Assembly (NCBI GenBank): GCA_900543175.1
Contig: UQQO01000059.1
Coordinates: 1 to 12,783 of the forward strand
Direction: 5' to 3'
DNA length: 12,783 nucleotides
Origin: an uncultured Fusobacterium sp.
GTDB lineage: Bacteria > Fusobacteriota > Fusobacteriia > Fusobacteriales > Fusobacteriaceae
Position numbers and translations under genes: made by a program. This document shows positions 8,231 to 12,783 of this stretch, piece by piece (within the stretch, counting starts at the first letter, position 1; each line of letters begins with the position of its first letter). The notes below the pieces were generated by a model. The model was not told where the DNA came from and did not search any database. It saw only the letters and a program-made list of their open reading frames with translations.

Positions 8231-8248
8231 CTTTTCCTCCACTAAATA

Positions 8249-8503
8249 TTATTTATTAATATATAGAGAACCTTTCCAAGCTCCCTCTTCTATAATTTCA
8301 GCTACTACATCATATTTTCTTAAATCCTCTATAACAAACTTTATAAAATCTTTAAAATCATATGTAGTAATTATATTTATAAGCCCCTTTTGAGGATCCA
8401 CAGTTCTTACAACTCCAGCTCCCTCATAAGCTTCTACAACTTTATTTATAAAGTCAATATCTTCTTTTCTGCTTTGAATCAGAAACTCATAACTTCCTAG
8501 CAT
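8249..8503 (-). CDS. Small conserved protein, DUF4911-like, predicted ferredoxin-like alpha/beta fold
   Basis: This 84-residue protein has a good RBS (GGAGG at 8508-8512, 4 nt from the ATG at 8501-8503). I recognise it only tentatively as the DUF4911 family of unknown function. Hydrophobic patterning suggests beta-alpha-beta-beta-alpha-beta: strand YEFLIQSR (5-12), helix DIDFINKVVEAYEGA (15-29), strand VVRTVDP (31-37), strand GLINIITTYD (40-49), helix FKDFIKFVIEDLRKY (50-64) and strand VVAEIIEEG (66-74). This order is the ferredoxin-like fold used by ACT, RRM-like and other small RNA- or ligand-binding domains. No catalytic residues, membrane segment or cysteines are seen. It is the first gene of the khpA-rimM-trmD-polC run, just after a hairpin terminator. 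An accessory role in RNA binding or translation is a guess from context only. Confidence 0.75.
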   Translation of the reverse strand: MLGSYEFLIQSRKEDIDFINKVVEAYEGAGVVRTVDPQKGLINIITTYDFKDFIKFVIEDLRKYDVVAEIIEEGAWKGSLYINK

Positions 8504-8530
8504 TTTTCCTCCATCTTAAAATTTAAAACA

Positions 8531-8552
8531 AGGCTGACTAAATTGTCAGCCT
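8531..8552 (-). terminator. Intrinsic-terminator-like hairpin after rsmA
   Basis: A perfect 8-bp inverted repeat AGGCTGAC (8531-8538) / GTCAGCCT (8545-8552) with a 6-nt loop lies 18 nt beyond the rsmA stop. On the minus strand it is followed by TGTTTTAAATTTT. The interrupted T tract suggests moderate efficiency, so some read-through into the DUF4911-khpA operon is likely. It is the strongest GC-rich stem in the window. Confidence 0.72.
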
Positions 8553-8570
8553 GCTCTCTTAAATTGCAGC

Positions 8571-9365
8571 TTATTTTTTTTCAAATATAGCAATTAGATT
8601 TAAAAAATCATCAATAGAAAGGTTTTCAGCTCTCTCTGTTTCAGCAATATTAGCTTGAGCTAAAATCTCTCTCAACTCATCTTTAGATTTTCCCAAAGCT
8701 GTAAAGTTATTTAATAGATTTTTTCTTTTGTTAGCAAAGGCAGCCTTTACATATTTAAAGAAACAATCTTCATCTACTATTTTGCTATATCTTTCATTTT
8801 TGTAAAGCTTAATAGACATAAAAGCAGAATCTACCTTAGGGATAGGAGTAAAAAACTCTTTTGGAATTGTGAAAAGATACTCAGCTTCTCCAAAATATTC
8901 TACTGCCAGAGTAAGAACACTTCTCTCTTTTCCTTTTTTAGCACAAATTCTCTCTGCTACTTCTTTTTGTACCATGATATATATCTCATCAATTACATCT
9001 CTATTTTCTATTAATTTATTGATAATAGGAGATGTTATATAGTAAGGGATATTGGCAACAACCTTTGTTCCCTCTCCAACATAATCTTTTAAATTAGTTT
9101 CTAATACATCATTCATTACCAATGTATATTTAGGGTTAGAGTCAAATTTCTTTCTCAATATCTTTTCAAGATCTCTATCTATCTCAACAGTGACAACTCT
9201 TTTAGCAGTATCTAAAAGTAGAGCTGTCAATGCCCCTTCTCCTGGTCCTATCTCCAATACTGTATCTTCAGCTTTAACATCTGATACTTCCATAATTTTT
9301 CTTAATACTTCTCTCTGATCTGTCAAAAAGTTTTGACCAAATTTCTTTTTATGTTTAAAGGACAT
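8571..9365 (-). CDS. rsmA: 16S rRNA (adenine1518/1519-N6)-dimethyltransferase
   Basis: This 264-residue protein has the RsmA/KsgA signatures: KKFGQNFLTD (7-16), SAM-binding EIGPGEGALT (38-47), acidic VEIDRDL (60-66), the adenine-pocket motif ANIPYYITSP (104-113), FFTPIPKVDS (171-180) and a C-terminal helical domain (about 200-264) that docks on rRNA. It transfers four methyl groups to two adjacent adenines in helix 45 of 16S rRNA as a late checkpoint in 30S assembly, which fits RimM and KhpA in the next transcription unit. The ATG at 9363-9365 has GGAGG 6-7 nt upstream. It begins 13 bp after hpt and shares its promoter. A terminator-like hairpin follows the stop codon. Confidence 0.97.
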   Translation of the reverse strand: MSFKHKKKFGQNFLTDQREVLRKIMEVSDVKAEDTVLEIGPGEGALTALLLDTAKRVVTVEIDRDLEKILRKKFDSNPKYTLVMNDVLETNLKDYVGEGTKVVANIPYYITSPIINKLIENRDVIDEIYIMVQKEVAERICAKKGKERSVLTLAVEYFGEAEYLFTIPKEFFTPIPKVDSAFMSIKLYKNERYSKIVDEDCFFKYVKAAFANKRKNLLNNFTALGKSKDELREILAQANIAETERAENLSIDDFLNLIAIFEKK

Positions 9366-9378
9366 TATTTTCCTCCAA

Positions 9379-9903
9379 TTATTTTCTTACAACTATTCCA
9401 ACATATGGAAGATTTCTATGTTTTTGAGCATAGTCAAGTCCATAACCTACAACAAACTCATCAGGGATTTCAAAACCTACATAATCTCCCTTCATCTCTA
9501 CTTTTCTTCTTTCAGGTTTATCTAAAAGAGTACAAACTTTAACACTTTTTGTTCCCTTAGCTTTGATAAATTCTTTTACATAGCTTAAAGTAAGTCCTGT
9601 ATCAATGATATCTTCAACAATTATAACATCTTTATCTTTAAGTTCTTGATCAACATCTTTTAATATTTTTACAACACCAGTTGTGCTAGTTCCATCTCCA
9701 TAACTAGATACATTCATAAAATCAATAGTAAGAGGTAAATCTAATTCTTTAATAAGGTCGCTCATAAAAACAACTGACCCTTTTAAAAGTCCAAGAACTA
9801 CAACTTCTTTTCCTTCGTAGTCTTTTGTGATTTCACAAGCAAGTTCTTTAATTCTTTGTTCAACCTTTTCTCTTGGTATTAATGTTTCAATAGTATAATC
9901 CAT
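9379..9903 (-). CDS. hpt: Hypoxanthine (guanine) phosphoribosyltransferase
   Basis: This 174-residue protein of normal length carries the PRPP-binding signature VIIVEDIIDTGLT (93-105), an early KGS loop (41-43), a flexible-loop segment SSYGDGTSTTG (66-76) and the purine-site region DEFVVGYGLDYAQKHRNLPY (148-167). It joins hypoxanthine or guanine to phosphoribosyl pyrophosphate to give IMP or GMP in purine salvage. The start is the ATG at 9901-9903, because AGGAGG lies just upstream. A longer reading frame with an extra MIVVSLFLGGK-type N terminus is rejected, as it would begin within the leader hairpin region and pass through the RBS. It is the first gene of the hpt-rsmA unit and is preceded by a hairpin plus T tract that may attenuate it. 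Confidence 0.96.
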   Translation of the reverse strand: MDYTIETLIPREKVEQRIKELACEITKDYEGKEVVVLGLLKGSVVFMSDLIKELDLPLTIDFMNVSSYGDGTSTTGVVKILKDVDQELKDKDVIIVEDIIDTGLTLSYVKEFIKAKGTKSVKVCTLLDKPERRKVEMKGDYVGFEIPDEFVVGYGLDYAQKHRNLPYVGIVVRK

Positions 9904-9913
9904 TTTTCCTCCT

Positions 9914-9937
9914 AAAAAAAGTGATACAACAATCACT
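9914..9937 (-). terminator. Hairpin plus T7 tract in the hpt leader (possible attenuator)
   Basis: On the minus strand AGTGAT (9932-9937), loop TGTTGT and ATCACT (9920-9925) are followed directly by a run of seven T (9914-9920; the first T is also the last base of the stem). Three bases later comes the hpt RBS. The geometry is that of a short intrinsic terminator, but the 6-bp stem holds only two G-C pairs. It could also be a 5' mRNA-stabilising hairpin or chance. Confidence 0.45.
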
Positions 9938-9960
9938 CTTATAAAAATTCATTCAACATT

Positions 9961-9989
9961 ATTTTATCATTTACTACATGATTTTACAA
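9961..9989 (-). promoter_or_regulatory. Extended -10 promoter for hpt-rsmA
   Basis: On the minus strand: -35 TTGTAA (9984-9989), 17-bp spacer, -10 TAAAAT (9961-9966) preceded by TGa, making an extended -10. The start is predicted near 9954, giving a leader of about 50 nt. The -35 lies in one arm of an inverted repeat TACAAGA (9985-9991) / TCTTGTA (10014-10020). A perfect 14-bp palindrome AGATTTTAAAATCT (10003-10016) is just upstream. Confidence 0.7.
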
Positions 9990-10100
9990 GAATTTATTGA
10001 GCAGATTTTAAAATCTTGTATTTGACTAAATAGAAAAATTTTTCTTTAACTTATCTAAAGTCATTTCAACTAATTTTTCTAATATTTTTTTAATTGTTCT

Positions 10101-10120
10101 ATGTAATATAAATATTACAT
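10101..10120. promoter_or_regulatory. 20-bp perfect inverted repeat, candidate operator
   Basis: ATGTAATAT-aa-ATATTACAT has 9-bp arms around an AA centre. It lies about 40 bp upstream of the permease -35, a position typical of an activator site. TGTAA/TTACA half sites are used by many dimeric bacterial regulators; no specific one can be assigned. In such AT-rich DNA shorter palindromes arise by chance, but 9-bp arms containing G and C are less expected. Confidence 0.5.
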
Positions 10121-10150
10121 TTATTTACCAAAATATAGTTATATATAACA

Positions 10151-10179
10151 TTGAACTATCAAATAAGTTCAGTTATAAT
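10151..10179 (+). promoter_or_regulatory. Sigma70-type promoter for the permease-glycerate kinase operon, with embedded operator-like repeat
   Basis: -35 TTGAAC (10151-10156), 17-bp spacer and a consensus -10 TATAAT (10174-10179) predict a start near 10186 and a leader of about 70 nt. An inverted repeat TGAACT-N8-AGTTCA (10152-10171) covers the -35 and most of the spacer, where a bound dimer would block RNA polymerase. TCGTATACGA (10187-10196) sits at the predicted start. A second TATAAT (10234-10239) nearer the gene has no matching -35. Confidence 0.68.
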
Positions 10180-10258
10180 TTGAATATCGTATACGAATAT
10201 AACAAAAAACAAACGAAAATAGAAAAATTATATTATAATTAAAACTGGAGGAAGAAAA

Positions 10259-11515
10259 ATGATAACAATAACAGCATTAGGAGCAGTAGTTGGTCTTATA
10301 GTAGCAATAATTTTAATAATGAAAAAAATAAATCCTGCATATTCATTAATTTTAGGTTCAATTATTGGTGGAATTGTAGGTGGTGCAAATATAGGAGAAA
10401 CAGTTTCTCTTATGATTTCTGGAGCTCAAGGGATGATTCCAGCTATTTTAAGAATTTTAACAGCAGGAATCTTAGCTGGAGTTTTAATAGAAACAGGAGC
10501 AGCTAGTAAAATAGCTGAAACTATTGTAGAAAAATTAGGAGAATCTAAAGCTATTATAGCAATAGTTATATCAGCAACTATATTAACAATGGTAGGAGTA
10601 TTTATAGATGTTGCTGTAATTACAGTTGCTCCAATAGCTATGGCTATAGCTAAAAAAACTGGAATTTCACGTACTGGAGTATTAATAGCTATGATAGGTG
10701 GTGGAAAATCAGGAAATATTATTTCTCCAAATCCTAATACAATATCAGCTGCTGATACATTTAATATTCCCCTTACTTCACTTATGATGGCAGGAATAAT
10801 TCCAGCTATCTTTGGTATAATTATTTCAATTATAATAGCAAAGTTATTATCAAATAAAGGTACTAAAATACAACAAGAAGATATTGATGAAAAAACAATT
10901 GAAGATAAGCCAAGTTTCTTTACAGCTTTAATTGGGCCTTTAACAGCAATCATAATTCTTTCATTAAGACCTTTAGCAGGAATAGTTATAGATCCATTAA
11001 TCGCTTTACCAATAGGGGGTATTATTGGATGTCTAGCTATGGGAAAAATTAAGAGTTTTAATAATTACTGTATCTTTGGATTAGGAAAAATGACTGGAGT
11101 TGCAGTTCTACTATTAGGAACTGGAACAATCTCTGGAATTATAGCTAATTCAGCTTTAAAAACTGTATTAACAGATTTCTTAACTTCTACAGGGGCTCCA
11201 GCATTTTTGTTAGCTCCTTTAGCTGGAATTTTAATGTCTGGAGCAACAGCCTCAACTACATCAGGAACTGCTGTAGGAAGCCAAGTATTTGGAAGTACTC
11301 TTTTAGGTCTTGGAGTCCCTGCTATAAATTCAGCAGCTATGATCCATGCAGGAGCAACTGTATTAGATCATCTTCCTCATGGTAGCTTTTTCCACGCTAC
11401 TGGGGGAAGTGTAAATATGAATATGAAAGAAAGATTAGCATTAATTCCTTTTGAATCTTTAGTAGGAATAACATTAACTATTGTTTCTACTTTAATATAT
11501 GGAGTATTCTATTAG
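10259..11515 (+). CDS. GntP-family permease (gluconate/glycerate-type H+ symporter)
   Basis: This 418-residue, very hydrophobic inner-membrane protein has about 10-12 membrane segments and a charged cytoplasmic loop at about 199-220. GntP family features are the segment GGGKSGNIISPNPNTIS (147-163), ASTTSGTAVGSQVFG (331-345), and HAGATVLDHLPHGSFFHATG (363-382) near the C terminus. Family members import gluconate, fructuronate, serine or glycerate, usually with protons. The directly following glycerate kinase gene makes glycerate or a related sugar acid the likely substrate, but this is inference. It starts at ATG 10259 with GGAGG (10247-10251) 7 nt upstream. It is slightly shorter than the usual 430-450 residues but both ends look intact. 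It is the first gene of the operon driven from 10151-10179. Confidence 0.9.
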   Translation: MITITALGAVVGLIVAIILIMKKINPAYSLILGSIIGGIVGGANIGETVSLMISGAQGMIPAILRILTAGILAGVLIETGAASKIAETIVEKLGESKAIIAIVISATILTMVGVFIDVAVITVAPIAMAIAKKTGISRTGVLIAMIGGGKSGNIISPNPNTISAADTFNIPLTSLMMAGIIPAIFGIIISIIIAKLLSNKGTKIQQEDIDEKTIEDKPSFFTALIGPLTAIIILSLRPLAGIVIDPLIALPIGGIIGCLAMGKIKSFNNYCIFGLGKMTGVAVLLLGTGTISGIIANSALKTVLTDFLTSTGAPAFLLAPLAGILMSGATASTTSGTAVGSQVFGSTLLGLGVPAINSAAMIHAGATVLDHLPHGSFFHATGGSVNMNMKERLALIPFESLVGITLTIVSTLIYGVFY

Positions 11516-11529
11516 AAGGAGGAAAATTT

Positions 11530-12663
11530 ATGAAAATAGTAATAGCCCCAGACTCTTTTAAAGAGAGTATGAGTGGAAAAATAGCTTGTGATGCTATTGA
11601 AAGAGGATTAAAAAAAGTTTTAAAAGATAGTGAATTTATAAAAGTTCCAATGGCAGACGGTGGAGAAGGAACAACACAATCTCTAGTAGATGCTACAAAT
11701 GGAGTTATCCATTTTGTAGAGGTTACTAATCCTTTAGGAGAAAAGATTCAAGGAAAGTTAGGAATACTAGGAGATCAAGAAACAGCTATTTTAGAAATGG
11801 CAAGTGCTAGTGGATTGGAGTTAATCTCAAAAGAAAAAAGAGATCCTATGATAACAACAACTTTTGGGACTGGAGAGCTTATTAAAAAAGCTTTAGATCT
11901 AAATGTTAAAACTATTTTAATAGGAATAGGTGGAAGTGCTACTAATGATGGAGGAGCTGGTATGATTCAAGCTCTTGGAGGAAATTTATTAGATAAAAAT
12001 GGTAATCAAATTGACTTTGGTGGTGGAGAACTTTCAAAATTAGATAAAATAGATCTTTCAAGACTTGATGAGAGATTAAAAAATGTTAAAATTATTGTAG
12101 CTTGTGATGTAGATAATCCACTTACAGGAGCTAAAGGTGCTGCCTATATATTTGGACGTCAAAAAGGAGCAAATGATAAAACTATTCCTATACTAGATAA
12201 TAATTTAAAACATTTTGCTGAAATAATAAGAAAAGATTTAAAAATTGATGTTGAAAATGTAGCTGGTGCTGGAGCAGCAGGAGGTTTAGGAGCTGGATTA
12301 ATGGCATTTCTATCTGCTGAATTACGAAGAGGTATAGATATTGTTATTGAGTATAGTAAGCTTGAAGAAAAATTAAAAGGTGCTACTTTTGTAATAACTG
12401 GAGAAGGAAGTATAGATGGACAAACTCGTTTTGGTAAAACTCCATATGGTGTAGCTCAAGCAGCTAAAAAACAAGGTATACCTGTAATAGCATTAGCTGG
12501 AAACGTTGGTGAAGATATAGATATATTATATAATTATGGATTTAATAGCATTTTTTCTATTCTTCCTGGAATACAAAATTTAGAAACTGCTCTTAAAAAT
12601 GGAGAAAAAAACTTAGAAAGAGTTAGTGAAAATATAGGAAGAACTATTTTAGCTTTTAAATAG
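11530..12663 (+). CDS. Glycerate kinase (GarK/GlxK family, 2-phosphoglycerate forming)
   Basis: This 377-residue protein of family length begins MKIVIAPDSFKESMSG. Further family motifs are MADGGEGT (41-48), a glycine-rich phosphate-binding segment GIGGSATNDGGAGM (132-145), DVDNPLTGAKGAAYIFG (193-209), GAGAAGGLGAG (246-256) and TGEGSIDGQTR (290-300). Members of this class phosphorylate D-glycerate with ATP to 2-phosphoglycerate, which enters lower glycolysis through enolase; the final steps of glucarate/galactarate and glyoxylate breakdown use them. The RBS AAGGAGG (11516-11522) is directly after the permease stop and 7 nt from the ATG, so the two genes form an operon for uptake and use of glycerate. 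No aldolase or dehydratase for sugar diacids is present in the window, so free glycerate is the simplest substrate. It could be annotated garK or glxK; the choice is not decidable here. Confidence 0.95.
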   Translation: MKIVIAPDSFKESMSGKIACDAIERGLKKVLKDSEFIKVPMADGGEGTTQSLVDATNGVIHFVEVTNPLGEKIQGKLGILGDQETAILEMASASGLELISKEKRDPMITTTFGTGELIKKALDLNVKTILIGIGGSATNDGGAGMIQALGGNLLDKNGNQIDFGGGELSKLDKIDLSRLDERLKNVKIIVACDVDNPLTGAKGAAYIFGRQKGANDKTIPILDNNLKHFAEIIRKDLKIDVENVAGAGAAGGLGAGLMAFLSAELRRGIDIVIEYSKLEEKLKGATFVITGEGSIDGQTRFGKTPYGVAQAAKKQGIPVIALAGNVGEDIDILYNYGFNSIFSILPGIQNLETALKNGEKNLERVSENIGRTILAFK

Positions 12664-12682
12664 AAATAAAATTATTGATACA

Positions 12683-12711
12683 TTGTTTAAACATAATTTT
12701 TATGCTATTAT
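12683..12711 (+). promoter_or_regulatory. Candidate extended -10 promoter for the gene at the right edge
   Basis: TTGTTT (12683-12688), 17-bp spacer, then TGcTATTAT with -10 TATTAT at 12706-12711. The -35 is poor, but the extended -10 TG compensates, as in the other minus-strand promoters here. The perfect 10-bp palindrome TGTTTAAACA (12684-12693) overlaps the -35. No clear terminator for the glycerate kinase gene is seen in this 101-bp gap. Confidence 0.45.
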
Positions 12712-12764
12712 TAATTTAGATTTACTAAAATTATAAATTAAAATTTTTTTACAAGGAGATCACT

Positions 12765-12783
12765 ATGAAAATTCCTACTACCC
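12765..12783 (+). CDS. Start of an unidentified gene (cut by window edge)
   Basis: ATG at 12765-12767 is preceded by AAGGAG (12753-12758) with 6-nt spacing, and encodes MKIPTT before the window ends. Only six residues are visible, so no product can be named. The good RBS, the same orientation as the glycerate kinase gene and a candidate promoter upstream make a real gene likely. It may belong to the same sugar-acid pathway or be its regulator, but nothing in the sequence tests this. Confidence 0.6.

Larger units (their letters stand above)
9904..10258. other. Divergent intergenic control region between hpt and the permease gene
   Basis: 355 bp without a convincing coding frame, very AT-rich. 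It holds the hpt promoter and leader hairpin, the permease promoter, and these perfect symmetric elements: AGATTTTAAAATCT (10003-10016), AGAAAAATTTTTCT (10032-10045), ATGTAATAT-aa-ATATTACAT (10101-10120), GTTATATATAAC (10138-10149), TGAACT-N8-AGTTCA (10152-10171) and TCGTATACGA (10187-10196). A weak extra plus-strand promoter (TTGACT 10022-10027, TTTAAC 10045-10050) is possible. No tRNA or recognisable riboswitch was seen. Confidence 0.8.

Noticed and set aside
8231..8242. Upstream GTG start for khpA
   Set aside because: The GTG is immediately 5' of the GGAGG that serves the ATG at 8228-8230; KhpA proteins of 75-80 residues match the shorter form.
7454..9542. Plus-strand frames at 7454-7690, 8205-8393 and 9333-9542
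   Set aside because: They are antisense to rimM, the khpA/DUF4911 junction and hpt-rsmA; no RBS, biased Ser/Phe/Ile composition.
9904..9936. N-terminal extension of hpt by 11 residues
   Set aside because: The extension would run through the leader hairpin, T tract and AGGAGG site; the ATG at 9901-9903 with that RBS matches HPRT family length.
10032..10045. AGAAAAATTTTTCT palindrome as an operator or terminator
   Set aside because: Runs of A then T form such palindromes easily in DNA of this composition; no gene ends here and it overlaps no core promoter.
10022..10050. Plus-strand promoter TTGACT / TTTAAC
   Set aside because: The -10 is poor and it lies over 200 bp from the permease start, while the 10151-10179 promoter is far closer to consensus.
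10234..10239. TATAAT close to the permease RBS as the main -10
   Set aside because: No -35-like sequence occurs 16-18 bp upstream (AAACGA-type only), and the start would leave a very short leader.
9904..10258. Purine riboswitch or T-box in the divergent region
   Set aside because: The predicted hpt leader is only about 50 nt and no three-way-junction purine aptamer or T-box consensus is visible.
10426..10953. 175-codon open frame on the minus strand inside the permease gene
   Set aside because: It is antisense to a membrane protein; its Ile/Ala/Pro-rich low-complexity translation is the typical mirror of hydrophobic codons, with no RBS and no recognisable motif.

Overview
The window is low-GC DNA with strong AGGAGG-type ribosome binding sites and AGA-rich arginine usage. 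It encodes a Gram-positive-type PolC replicase next to a khpA-rimM-trmD cluster that carries a stand-alone SPOUT methyltransferase of the kind found beside trmD in Thermotoga. PolC outside Firmicutes is best known from Fusobacteria and Thermotogae. Together with the base composition, this points to a Fusobacterium-like anaerobe; the genus is an inference. No rRNA, tRNA, IS element, prophage gene or CRISPR array was seen.

Left and central part (1-9903), all on the minus strand, so transcription runs from high to low coordinates. A promoter at 9961-9989 drives hpt (purine salvage) and rsmA (16S rRNA dimethylation). A terminator-like hairpin at 8531-8552 follows rsmA. After it comes a tight run of genes: a small alpha/beta protein (DUF4911-like), khpA, rimM, trmD, a gamma-carbonic-anhydrase-like hexapeptide protein, a SPOUT RNA methyltransferase, polC and an EamA/DMT permease. 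Gaps are mostly 3-25 bp, one junction is a 1-bp TAATG overlap, and two stop codons are embedded in the next gene's Shine-Dalgarno. At the far left is the 5' part of an HU-family gene with its own extended -10 promoter.

Divergent control region (9904-10258, 355 bp, no gene). It holds the hpt promoter, whose short leader contains a hairpin plus T7 tract just before the ribosome binding site. It also holds a good sigma70-type promoter for the rightward operon (TTGAAC, 17 bp, TATAAT at 10151-10179) and several perfect inverted repeats that look like operators.

Right part (10259-12783), plus strand. A GntP-family permease and a GarK/GlxK-type glycerate kinase form a two-gene operon that probably imports glycerate (or a related sugar acid) and phosphorylates it to 2-phosphoglycerate for glycolysis. 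The first codons of another plus-strand gene, with its own RBS and candidate promoter, are cut off by the window end.

The window is mainly conserved housekeeping and metabolic DNA. No clear new multi-gene system is visible. The most interesting points are the hpt leader hairpin, the repeat-rich divergent promoter region, the DUF4911-like small protein leading the khpA operon, and the non-standard membership of the rimM-trmD cluster. Four annotated starts (hpt, khpA, rimM and the HU gene) were set from RBS position. For the first three this is downstream of the longest possible ORF start.
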